Below are positions 41,959 to 49,797 of a stretch of DNA of 64,000 bases, piece by piece. The position numbers and the translations under genes were made by a program. Position 1 is the stretch's first letter. Every line of letters begins with the position of its first letter. This DNA is from Tabrizicola sp. (GTDB lineage: Bacteria; Pseudomonadota; Alphaproteobacteria; Rhodobacterales; Rhodobacteraceae). The stretch spans positions 186,001-250,000 of the forward strand of contig NZ_JAUCZH010000008.1 of assembly GCF_030373185.1 (NCBI RefSeq). The letters are read 5' to 3'. The notes under the pieces are model-generated. The model ran no database searches. It was given only the letters and a program-made list of their open reading frames with translations, and was not told the origin of the DNA.

Positions 41959-42545
41959 AGCGCGCCCTTTGTCGTAGGCAGGGCGTCACCAAGGCGCGGG
42001 TCGGTTTCGACCGCTTCGCGCAGCGCGCGGGCGACGGATTTGAAGGCGGCCTCGGCGATGTGGTGGCTGTTCAGTCCGTGGATCAGATCGACATGCAGCG
42101 TGATGCCGCCATGCGTGGCCAGCGCCTGAAAGAATTCGCGCACGAGTTCAGTGTCGAAATTGCCGATCTTGGGCGCCGGGAAGGGCATGTTCCAGACCAG
42201 ATAGGGCCGGGCCGAAAGATCCAGCGCGCAAGAGACCTGCGTGTCATCCATCGCCAGCCGGAAATGCCCGTAGCGACGGATGCCGCGCTTGTCACCCAGC
42301 GCTTTGGCGATGGCCTGACCAAGGGCGATCCCCACATCCTCGACCGTGTGGTGATCGTCGATGTGCAGGTCACCCTTCGCGCGGACGGTCATGTCGATCA
42401 GGCTGTGGCGGGCCAGCTGGTCAAGCATGTGGTCAAAGAAGCCGACGCCGGTCTTGCAGTCATGCGTGCCGGTGCCGTCGAGGGTAACGGCGACCGAAAT
42501 TTCGGTCTCGGCGGTCTTGCGGCTTACCTCGGCACGGCGCATCAC
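41955..42545 (-). CDS. hisB: Imidazoleglycerol-phosphate dehydratase
   Basis: HisB dehydrates imidazole glycerol phosphate. The 196-residue protein is the monofunctional form: [16 protein letters not shown] and [21 protein letters not shown] carry the first His-rich Mn site, and [26 protein letters not shown] sequence plus [19 protein letters not shown] carry the second. It is the first gene of the his block in this window, with the promoter probably between it and arsJ (58 bases). Confidence 0.97.
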   Translation of the reverse strand: MMRRAEVSRKTAETEISVAVTLDGTGTHDCKTGVGFFDHMLDQLARHSLIDMTVRAKGDLHIDDHHTVEDVGIALGQAIAKALGDKRGIRRYGHFRLAMDDTQVSCALDLSARPYLVWNMPFPAPKIGNFDTELVREFFQALATHGGITLHVDLIHGLNSHHIAEAAFKSVARALREAVETDPRLGDALPTTKGAL

Positions 42546-42603
42546 GGCTTCTCCCTTGCGATTGCGGCCTTATAGGGCGCGGGGGGCGTCATGGGAAGGC
42601 GGA

Positions 42604-43848
42604 TCAGGGCAATTGCAACCGGCGCGCGGCCAGCCAACTGGCCATGGCCATGGCCCCGGCGGTGGCAAGGCACAGCGGCAGGCCGCCGAACTGGTAGCTG
42701 AGGCCAGACAGAAGCGTGCCGATCAGCCGCCCGGCGGCATTGGCCATGTAGTAAAATCCGACATCGCGGGTGATCCGTTCCGCCGATCCGAAGGCAAGGA
42801 TCAGGTAGGAATGGACCGAGGAGTTGACAGCGAAAACAAAGCCGAAGAGCAAAAGCCCGACGACAAGCGTCAGGCTGAGCGCCAGCGAGGGCGCTCCGGC
42901 CCAAAGGGCGGCGGCGGCCAGCAGAAAGGGGATCGGCACGAGAAACCCCGCCCAGCGGATTGCCTTGGCGGCGATGGCGGCCTCGGGCTGACCCTTGCCG
43001 CCAAGCAGGCGCGGGGCCATGGCCTGCACCGCGCCATAGGCGATGATCCACAGCGCCAGAAAGCCGCCGATCAGAAAGAATGCCTCACGCCGGCCTTCGG
43101 GAGTGCCGTCGGACAAGACCATCTGGAAATAGATCGGCACGCCAACCACAAACCAGACATCCCGCGCGCCGAAAAGGAACATCCGGGCCAGCGACAAGCG
43201 GTTGACGCGCGGGTCTTTCGACCGCCAGCCGCCCCAGGCCTCGTCCGGTTTCATCCGGTCCGGCAGGCCTGCGGGCAGAAACAGGATCACCGCCAGCAAG
43301 ATCAGAGCCAGCACCGCCGCCATTCCCCAGACTGCCGTCTGAAACCCGACCAGTGCCAGAAGGGCCGCGCCAAGAAAGAAGCCAAGCCCCTTGACCGCGT
43401 TCTTGGATCCGGTCAGCAGGGCCACCCAGCGGAAAAGGCCACCGCTTTCGGTCGGGGCCAGCAGCTTGACGGCGGATTTCGACGACATCTTGGCCAGATC
43501 CTTGGCCACACCTGACACGCCCTGCACCGCCATCACGAAGGCGACGGATGCCGCCACGCCCCAGCCCGGATCAAGCTGCGCGAGGGCCACAAGGGCCGCG
43601 ACCTGAAGCCCAAGCCCGGCGTAAAGGGTGGCTGCAAGGCCAAAGCGCGCGGCCAGCCAGCCTGCCGCAAGGTTGGTCACGATCCCCGCCACCTCATAAA
43701 GAAGGAACAGCCATGCAAGTTGCAGCGGGCTGAAGCCAAGGCTGTTGAAGTGCAAGAGCACCAGCATCCGAAGCGCGCCATCCGTGGCCATGAAGGACCA
43801 GTAGGCCGCCGTCACCGCCGCATAGGCGCGCAAGGGGCTGGCGGTCAT
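42604..43848 (-). CDS. arsJ: ArsJ-type MFS exporter of 1-arseno-3-phosphoglycerate
   Basis: A 414-residue major facilitator with about eleven or twelve helices. It begins MTASPLRAYAAVTAAYWSFMATDGALRMLVLLHF in pieces and contains SGVAKDLAKMSSKSAVK and LTGSKNAVKGLGFFLGA, segments that I associate with the ArsJ family. ArsJ exports the unstable 1-arseno-3-phosphoglycerate made by a dedicated GAPDH, which then breaks down outside the cell. The adjacent GAPDH and the arsR-arsC fusion support the assignment. The ATG at 43848 is preferred to the longer frame, which runs through the element at 43860. Confidence 0.92.
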   Translation of the reverse strand: MTASPLRAYAAVTAAYWSFMATDGALRMLVLLHFNSLGFSPLQLAWLFLLYEVAGIVTNLAAGWLAARFGLAATLYAGLGLQVAALVALAQLDPGWGVAASVAFVMAVQGVSGVAKDLAKMSSKSAVKLLAPTESGGLFRWVALLTGSKNAVKGLGFFLGAALLALVGFQTAVWGMAAVLALILLAVILFLPAGLPDRMKPDEAWGGWRSKDPRVNRLSLARMFLFGARDVWFVVGVPIYFQMVLSDGTPEGRREAFFLIGGFLALWIIAYGAVQAMAPRLLGGKGQPEAAIAAKAIRWAGFLVPIPFLLAAAALWAGAPSLALSLTLVVGLLLFGFVFAVNSSVHSYLILAFGSAERITRDVGFYYMANAAGRLIGTLLSGLSYQFGGLPLCLATAGAMAMASWLAARRLQLP

Positions 43849-43859
43849 GTCCGGGGCCA

Positions 43860-43915
43860 CCCCCGGGAGGGTACACCCCTCCCGAACCCACCCGGGATAT
43901 CTGGAAACAGAAAAT
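43860..43915 (+). repeat. Dispersed intergenic element, copy E, inside ars operon
   Basis: GGGAGGG-TACAC-CCCTCCC hairpin (43865-43883), then GAACCCACCCGGGATATCTGG and AAACAG. It reads opposite to the ars genes and fills the GAPDH-arsJ gap, ending 6 bases from the GAPDH stop. Confidence 0.7.
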
Positions 43916-43921
43916 ACGGCA

Positions 43922-44929
43922 TCAGAACGCGCCAGCCACCATTCGGGCGATGTCGGCCAGACGGCAGGCGTAGCCCCATTCGTTGTCATACCAGGCGTAG
44001 ACCTTCACCTGTGTGCCGTTGATGACCATGGTCGATTGCGCGTCGATGATGGCGGACCTTGGATCGTTGGTGAAATCCGATGACACAAGGGCGCGGGTCT
44101 CATGGCCGAGGATGCCTTTGAGTGGCCCTGCGGCAGCGGTCTGGAACAGGTGGTTCACCTCATCGACGGTGGTCGGGCGGTCGACCTCGAACACGCAGTC
44201 GGTAAGCGAGGCGTTCAGGAGCGGCACCCGAACGGCGTGGCCATTCAGGCGGCCTTTGAGTTCCGGGTAGATCAGGGTGATTGCCGTTGCACTGCCGGTG
44301 GTGGTGGGGATCAGGTTCAACAGGGCCGAACGCGCGCGGCGCATGTCCTTGGCAGGGCGATCAACGATGGTCTGGGTGTTGGTCACGTCATGGATTGTTG
44401 TGATCGAGCCGTGGCGGATGCCGATCCCTTCATGGATTACCTTTACCACCGGGGCGAGGCAGTTTGTCGTGCAGCTTGCCGCCGTGACAAGGGATTGCGA
44501 GCCGTCAAAGAGGTGATGGTTGACCCCGTAGACCAGATTGAGCGCGCCGCCGTCCTTGACCGGGGCGCTGACGACAACCTTTTGCACCCCGGCGGCATAG
44601 TAAGGGGCGACTTTGGCGGCGGTCTTGAAAACCCCGGTGCAGTCGATCACCAGATCGACGGCAAGCTCTGCCAGAGGCAGAGCCTCGATCGTCTTTTCAT
44701 GGGTCAGGCGGATCGGCTGGCCGTTCAGCACCAGCGCGCCCGGTTGATGGCCGACCGGGGTTTGCCAGCGACCATGGACCGAATCAAACTCCATCAGCAG
44801 CGCGTGCTGTTCGGCGTCACCTGCGGGATCGTTCAGCAAGACGATCTCGCCCCCGGTGCCGCTGTCCACAAGGTTGCGAAGGACGAGTTTGCCGATCCGG
44901 CCCAATCCGTTCAAGGCGATGCGTGGCAT
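43922..44929 (-). CDS. ArsJ-associated glyceraldehyde-3-phosphate dehydrogenase
   Basis: A 335-residue [21 protein letters not shown] binds [17 protein letters not shown] contains the catalytic Cys, [21 protein letters not shown] and [18 protein letters not shown] follow as in the family. In ars operons, this enzyme phosphorylates with arsenate instead of phosphate, giving 1-arseno-3-phosphoglycerate for ArsJ. The location between arsRC and arsJ, not any active-site difference seen here, supports the arsenic role. It begins 4 bases after the arsRC stop. The central-metabolism gap is presumably elsewhere. Confidence 0.93.
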   Translation of the reverse strand: MPRIALNGLGRIGKLVLRNLVDSGTGGEIVLLNDPAGDAEQHALLMEFDSVHGRWQTPVGHQPGALVLNGQPIRLTHEKTIEALPLAELAVDLVIDCTGVFKTAAKVAPYYAAGVQKVVVSAPVKDGGALNLVYGVNHHLFDGSQSLVTAASCTTNCLAPVVKVIHEGIGIRHGSITTIHDVTNTQTIVDRPAKDMRRARSALLNLIPTTTGSATAITLIYPELKGRLNGHAVRVPLLNASLTDCVFEVDRPTTVDEVNHLFQTAAAGPLKGILGHETRALVSSDFTNDPRSAIIDAQSTMVINGTQVKVYAWYDNEWGYACRLADIARMVAGAF

Positions 44930-44932
44930 GAG

Positions 44933-45778
44933 TCAGGTGTTCCCGTCGGTCAGGGCATCGGTGCCGATGGCATCGACGTGGGCTTGCAGGGACAGCCGCG
45001 ACAGATTGTCGAACGGCAGTTCGACGAAGGCTGCGATCCGGCGACGGAGGGCGGCATAGGTCTGGGCAAAGACCAGCGCGCGTTCGGCCTCGGTGCCGGT
45101 GGCCTTGACCGGGTCGGGCAGGCCCCAATGGCCGGTGATCGGCTGGCCCGGCCAGGGAGGGCATTCTTCGGCGGCGGCGGTGTCGCAGACGGTGAAGACG
45201 AAATCCATCGTGATGGCACCCGGGGTCTGGAACTCTGCCACATGTTTCGACCGCAGGGTCGAGACGTCATGGCCGTTGCGCTGCAAAACCTCGATGGCCA
45301 TGGGATTGAGGGTGCTGCCGGGGCGTGTGCCTGCGGAAAACGCCTGAAACTTGCCCTGCCCAAGGTCACGCAGCAGCGCTTCGGCAAAGATTGATCGGGC
45401 CGAATTGCCCGAGCAGATGAAAAGCACGTCAAATGCGGTGTCATGCATGGTAAACTCCTGTTGCGGGCGGAGAAGGGGAGGCAGAAGGTCGGGCCGCGCC
45501 CGGCCAAGATCGATTGCGAGGTAGCCGATCAGCGTTTCGGTCGCTTCCAGATCTGCCGCGTAGAACAGCGACCGCCCGTCACGGCGCATTTGCACCAGCC
45601 CTGCGGCGGCAAGTTCTGACAGATGATGCGACAGCGTGTTCTGCTTCAGCCCGAGCGCGGCGGCGATTTCGGTTGGCCGCACACCTTGTGGGGCAAAGCG
45701 CATCAAGAGCCGGAACACCGCAAGCCTGCCGGGGTGTCCCAGAGTGGCGAAGGATTGGGTTGCTTGGGCCAGTTCCAT
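44933..45778 (-). CDS. ArsR-type regulator fused to arsenate reductase ArsC (LMW-PTP type)
   Basis: 281 residues. Residues 1-95 are an ArsR winged helix (SFATLGHPGRLAVFRLLMRF, RPTEIAAALGLKQNTLSHHL). Residues 115-281 are a low-molecular-weight phosphatase-type ArsC with the P-loop ICSGNSARS (Cys122) and the later VFTVCDTAAAEECP with two more Cys for thioredoxin-type reduction. The HTH half has no Cys, so the usual ArsR arsenite site is missing. An internal ATG at 45448 (Met111), just before the ArsC domain, has AGGAG at the right distance, so free ArsC may also be made. It is the first gene of the ars operon. Confidence 0.93.
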   Translation of the reverse strand: MELAQATQSFATLGHPGRLAVFRLLMRFAPQGVRPTEIAAALGLKQNTLSHHLSELAAAGLVQMRRDGRSLFYAADLEATETLIGYLAIDLGRARPDLLPPLLRPQQEFTMHDTAFDVLFICSGNSARSIFAEALLRDLGQGKFQAFSAGTRPGSTLNPMAIEVLQRNGHDVSTLRSKHVAEFQTPGAITMDFVFTVCDTAAAEECPPWPGQPITGHWGLPDPVKATGTEAERALVFAQTYAALRRRIAAFVELPFDNLSRLSLQAHVDAIGTDALTDGNT

Positions 45779-45779
45779 A

Positions 45780-45815
45780 TTTCCAGAAATCAGGAAACAA
45801 CTGGATCTGTCCAGT
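45780..45815. promoter_or_regulatory. Inverted repeats upstream of arsRC, candidate operators
   Basis: TTTCC-N8-GGAAA (45780-45797) and ACTGGA-TCTG-TCCAGT (45800-45815) lie directly before the start codon, where an autoregulatory ArsR-type protein would bind. Confidence 0.35.
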
Positions 45816-45880
45816 GAACTTTTCATGACAGGCGGCCATGATGACCGATGCCACAGAGCCACGGCGCGCCCGGAAACGAC

Positions 45881-45905
45881 GAAGGCCACCCCGAAGGGTG
45901 GCCTT
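45881..45905. terminator. Hairpin downstream of tRNA-Gly
   Basis: AAGGCCACC (45882-45890) pairs with GGTGGCCTT (45897-45905), extended by one C-G pair, loop CGAA. It follows the tRNA on the minus strand; the T-tract is weak. Confidence 0.6.
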
Positions 45906-45920
45906 TGCGTTTGTCCCAAC

Positions 45921-45995
45921 TGGAGCGGGCGAGGCGATTCGAACGCCCGACCCTAACCTTGGCAAGGTTATGCTCTACCCCTGAGCTACGCCCGC
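45921..45995 (-). tRNA. tRNA-Gly (GCC)
   Basis: On the minus strand acceptor GCGGGCG pairs with CGCCCGC; D arm GTAGCTCAGGGGTAGAGC; anticodon arm ACCTTGCCAAGGT with anticodon GCC; T arm with GTTCGAATC; discriminator T and encoded CCA. Confidence 0.97.
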
Positions 45996-46014
45996 ACCGG
46001 TTGGACGAGGGGTG

Positions 46015-46042
46015 ATTTATTGCGCCGGGCGTTGGGCTGCAA
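46015..46042 (-). promoter_or_regulatory. Promoter of tRNA-Gly
   Basis: TTGCAG (46037-46042), 16-base spacer, ATAAAT (46015-46020) on the minus strand, about 20 bases before the tRNA. Confidence 0.5.
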
Positions 46043-46137
46043 GAGGTAAAGTGCAGAGGGAGCGATTTTTCCTGCGCGTGGCGGTTCCGGCTCGGTGCGA
46101 AAGCCCGGGCGGGCCATGCGGCCCGACCGATCTTGCG

Positions 46138-49100
46138 TCATTCAAGTTCGACCAGCAGATCCTTGGCGTCGATCTGCGCTCCGGGCTGGACGTGGATAGC
46201 CTTCACCACGGCCTCGCGGTCAGCATGAAGGCCGGTTTCCATCTTCATCGCCTCGATGGTCAGCAGAAGATCACCTGCCCGCACCTTCTGGCCCGGGGTC
46301 ACGGCCAGCGAGGCGATGGACCCTGGCATCGGCGCGCCGACATGAGCGGGGTTGCCCTCTTGCGCCTTGGGCCGGGCCGCCGTCTTGGCTTTCACCGCAC
46401 GGTTCGGCACGCGGATGACGCGGGGCTGGCCGTTCAGTTCGAAGAAGACCTTGACCTCACCTTCGTCGGTTGTCTCGCCCACGGCTTGCAGGCGGATTTC
46501 AAGCGTCTTGCCCGGGTCGATTTCAGCGGTGATCTCGTCTCCGGGGTTCATGCCGTAGAAGAAGGTCAGCGTGGGCAGCACCCGGACCGGGCCATAAAGC
46601 CGGTGGCGGGCGCGGTAATCCATGAAGACCTTGGGATACATCAGGTAGCCGTTCAGGTCTTCGTCATCCACCGTCTCGCCTTCGGCTTCTTCGGCCCCAA
46701 GGCGCAGCTCTTCGGCCAGTTTCGTGCGGGTGGCTTCAAGATCGACTGGCGGCATCGAGGCGCCGGGGCGGCCGGTCAGCGGGGCTTCGCCCTTGAGAAC
46801 CTTCTTGAGGATGCCCGAAGGCCAGCCGCCCGGCGGTTGACCAAGGTTGCCTTTCAGCATGTCGGCCACGGATTCAGGAAAGGCAACCTCAATGCCGGGG
46901 TCTTCCACCTGCGCCCGGGTCAGGCCCTGCGCCACCATCATCAGCGCCATGTCGCCCACGACCTTCGAGGATGGCGTGACCTTCACGATATCGCCGAACA
47001 TCTGGTTGGCGTCGGAATAGGCCTGCGCCACTTCGTGCCAGCGGTCCTCCAGCCCCAGACTGCGGGCCTGGGCCTTGAGGTTGGTGAACTGGCCACCCGG
47101 CATTTCGTGCAGGTAGACTTCGGACGCGGGGGCCGGGATTCCGGATTCAAAGGCCGCATACTGACCGCGCACCTGTTCCCAATAGTTGGAAATCTGCCGG
47201 ATCGCGCCGATATCCAGCCCGGTGTCGCGTTCGGTATTTTTCAAGGCCTCGACGATCGACCCCAGGCAGGGCTGCGAGGTGCCGCCTGAAAACGCGTCCA
47301 TCGCGGCATCGACGGCATCCACTCCGGCATCGCAGGCGGCGAGGATGGTGGCGGCCCCGGCACCCGAGGTGTCGTGGGTGTGGAAGTGGATCGGCAGGCC
47401 GACCTCTTGTTTCAGCGCCTTGATCAGCATCCGCGCGGCGGCGGGTTTCAGAAGGCCGGCCATGTCCTTCAAGCCCAGCACATGCGCGCCGGCGGCTTTC
47501 AGTTCCTTGGCCATGGCGACGTAGTATTTCAGGTCATACTTCGGGCGGGCAGGGTCCAGAAGGTCGCCGGTATAGCAGATCGAGCCTTCGCAGACCTTTC
47601 CGGCTTCAACCACCGCGTCCATGGCGACGCGCATGTTCTCGACCCAGTTCAGGCTGTCGAAAACGCGGAACACATCGACGCCGCTGTCGGCTGCCTGCCG
47701 GACGAAGGCCTGCACAACATTGTCGGGATAGTTGGTGTAGCCGACGCCGTTCGACGCCCGCAAAAGCATCTGCGTCATCAGGTTCGGCATGGCAGCGCGC
47801 AGGTCGCGCAGGCGCTGCCATGGACATTCCTGCAAGAAGCGATAGGCCACGTCGAACGTCGCGCCCCCCCAGCATTCCACGCTGAACAGCTGCGGCAGGT
47901 TCGCCGCATAGGTCGGCGCCACGCGGATCATGTCGATCGACCGCATCCGGGTGGCCAGCAAGGACTGGTGCCCGTCGCGCATCGTGGTGTCGGTCAGCAG
48001 CACCTTCGTCTGCGCCTTCATCCAGTCGGCCACCGCCTGCGGTCCCTTCTGTTCCAGAAGGTTGCGCGTTCCCATCGCCGGTTCGGCCTTCAACGCCGGG
48101 GGCTTCGGCGCCTTGGCCTCGGCCGCCGGCTTCGGGCGGCCAGCGGTTTCGGGATGCCCGTTCACCGTGATATCGGCGATATAGGTCAGGATCTTGGTAG
48201 CCCGGTCCTTGCGGCGCTTGAAGTTGAACAGCTCGGGCGTCGTATCGATGAACTTGGTCGTATAGGTGTCGTTCAGGAACGTCGGGTGCTTCAAAAGGTT
48301 GATCACGAACTCTATGTTCGTCGCCACCCCCCGGATCCGGAACTCGCGCAGCGCCCGGTCCATGCGGTGGATCGCCTTTTCCGGCGTCTGGGCATGGGCG
48401 GTGACCTTGACCAGAAGCGAGTCGTAGTACCGCGTGATCACCCCGCCCGCATAGGCCGTCCCGCCATCAAGGCGGATGCCATTGCCGGTGGCTGAACGGT
48501 AGGCGGTCAGGCGGCCATAGTCGGGGATGAAGTTGTTCAGCGGGTCTTCGGTCGTGACCCGGCATTGCAGCGCATGGCCGATCAGCGGCACGGCTTCCTG
48601 ACTGGGAAGCCCCGTCGCTTCGGACAGGCTCTTGCCTTCTTCGATCAGGATCTGGGCCTGCACGATATCAACCCCGGTCACCTCTTCGGTCACCGTGTGT
48701 TCGACCTGTACCCGAGGGTTCACTTCGATGAAGTAGAACTGCTGGGTGTCCATATCCATCAGGAATTCGACGGTTCCGGCACATTCATAGGCCACATGGC
48801 TGCAAATGCGCTTGGCCATCTCGCAGACTTCGGCCCGCTGTTCGGGGGTCAGATAAGGCGCTGGCGCGCGTTCCACGACCTTCTGGTTCCGCCGCTGCAC
48901 CGTGCAATCGCGTTCCCACAGGTGCCAGCAGTCGCCCTGCTTGTCGCCAAGGATCTGCACTTCCACATGGCGGGCGCGCAGGATCATCTTTTCCAGATAG
49001 CCCTCGCCATTGCCAAAGGCCGCTTCCGCCTCACGCCGACCTTCGCGGACCTTGGCCTCCAGTTCATCCTCGGACAGGATGGGGCGCATGCCCCGCCCGC

Positions 49101-49599
49101 CGCCACCCCAGCTTGCCTTCAGCATCAGGGGATAGCCCACTTCGGCGGCCTGCTTCTTGATCAGCGCCATGTCTTCGCCCAGCACCTCGGTCGCGGGGAT
49201 GACGGGGACACCGGCTTCCACAGCCACGCGGCGGGCCGATGCCTTGTCACCAAGCGCGCGCATCGTCTCGGCGCGGGGGCCGATGAAGGTGATCCCGGCC
49301 TGATCGCAGGCATCGACGAAATCGGGGTTTTCCGACAAAAGCCCATATCCGGGATGGATCGCATCCGCCCCGGCCATCTTGGCCACACGGATGATTTCGG
49401 GGATGGAAAGATAGGCGCCGACCGGCGACAGCCCTTCGCCGATCCGGTAAGCCTCATCAGCCTTGAAGCGGTGGAGGCCCAGCTTGTCTTCCTCGGCATA
49501 GACAGCGACTGTCTTCTTGCCCATCTCGTTCGCGGCGCGCATGACGCGAATGGCGATCTCGCCCCGGTTGGCGATGAGGATCTTCTTGAACTCGGGCAT
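46138..49599 (-). CDS. pyc: Pyruvate carboxylase
   Basis: A 1153-residue biotin enzyme that makes oxaloacetate from pyruvate, bicarbonate and ATP. Residues 1-460 form the biotin carboxylase domain (KKILIANRGEIAIRVMRAA, a glycine-rich ATP loop GGGGRGM, EVNPRVQVEHTVTEEVTG). Residues about 530-800 form the carboxyltransferase barrel (DTTMRDGHQSLLATRMRS, HFHTHDTSGAGAA with metal-binding His). The end is the biotinyl domain with EAMKMETG, Lys at about 1119. The ATG at 49599 (MPEFKKIL) is preferred to the GTG at 49608. It is monocistronic and divergent from uvrD. Confidence 0.97.
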   Translation of the reverse strand: MPEFKKILIANRGEIAIRVMRAANEMGKKTVAVYAEEDKLGLHRFKADEAYRIGEGLSPVGAYLSIPEIIRVAKMAGADAIHPGYGLLSENPDFVDACDQAGITFIGPRAETMRALGDKASARRVAVEAGVPVIPATEVLGEDMALIKKQAAEVGYPLMLKASWGGGGRGMRPILSEDELEAKVREGRREAEAAFGNGEGYLEKMILRARHVEVQILGDKQGDCWHLWERDCTVQRRNQKVVERAPAPYLTPEQRAEVCEMAKRICSHVAYECAGTVEFLMDMDTQQFYFIEVNPRVQVEHTVTEEVTGVDIVQAQILIEEGKSLSEATGLPSQEAVPLIGHALQCRVTTEDPLNNFIPDYGRLTAYRSATGNGIRLDGGTAYAGGVITRYYDSLLVKVTAHAQTPEKAIHRMDRALREFRIRGVATNIEFVINLLKHPTFLNDTYTTKFIDTTPELFNFKRRKDRATKILTYIADITVNGHPETAGRPKPAAEAKAPKPPALKAEPAMGTRNLLEQKGPQAVADWMKAQTKVLLTDTTMRDGHQSLLATRMRSIDMIRVAPTYAANLPQLFSVECWGGATFDVAYRFLQECPWQRLRDLRAAMPNLMTQMLLRASNGVGYTNYPDNVVQAFVRQAADSGVDVFRVFDSLNWVENMRVAMDAVVEAGKVCEGSICYTGDLLDPARPKYDLKYYVAMAKELKAAGAHVLGLKDMAGLLKPAAARMLIKALKQEVGLPIHFHTHDTSGAGAATILAACDAGVDAVDAAMDAFSGGTSQPCLGSIVEALKNTERDTGLDIGAIRQISNYWEQVRGQYAAFESGIPAPASEVYLHEMPGGQFTNLKAQARSLGLEDRWHEVAQAYSDANQMFGDIVKVTPSSKVVGDMALMMVAQGLTRAQVEDPGIEVAFPESVADMLKGNLGQPPGGWPSGILKKVLKGEAPLTGRPGASMPPVDLEATRTKLAEELRLGAEEAEGETVDDEDLNGYLMYPKVFMDYRARHRLYGPVRVLPTLTFFYGMNPGDEITAEIDPGKTLEIRLQAVGETTDEGEVKVFFELNGQPRVIRVPNRAVKAKTAARPKAQEGNPAHVGAPMPGSIASLAVTPGQKVRAGDLLLTIEAMKMETGLHADREAVVKAIHVQPGAQIDAKDLLVELE

Positions 49600-49740
49600 T
49601 TGCGGCACTCCCAGCGGCAGAACCCGGACACCTTAGGGGCGCTGCGGTGCAGCGCAAGGGGGATTGCCGCCGTATACTCACAGAAATGCGACAGAGTGAC
49701 CCCTGTGGCAATTGGCACAAACGGGCGCGTGTGATGGCCC

Positions 49741-49790
49741 GAACAATCTGTGAACGCGGGCCTTTCCCCGCGCGATGTTCCATATATACT
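49741..49790 (+). promoter_or_regulatory. SOS box and promoter of uvrD
   Basis: GAAC-AATCTGT-GAAC at 49741-49755 is a perfect GAAC-N7-GAAC, the LexA site of alphaproteobacteria. TATACT at 49785-49790 is a good -10. The predicted start of transcription falls at or next to the ATG at 49798, so the message may be leaderless, which fits the lack of a ribosome binding site. Confidence 0.7.
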
Positions 49791-49797
49791 GAGCGTC

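Noticed and set aside
46012..49734. Several plus-strand ORFs of 370-425 codons
   Set aside because: All mirror the pyruvate carboxylase gene on the other strand, which has every expected motif.
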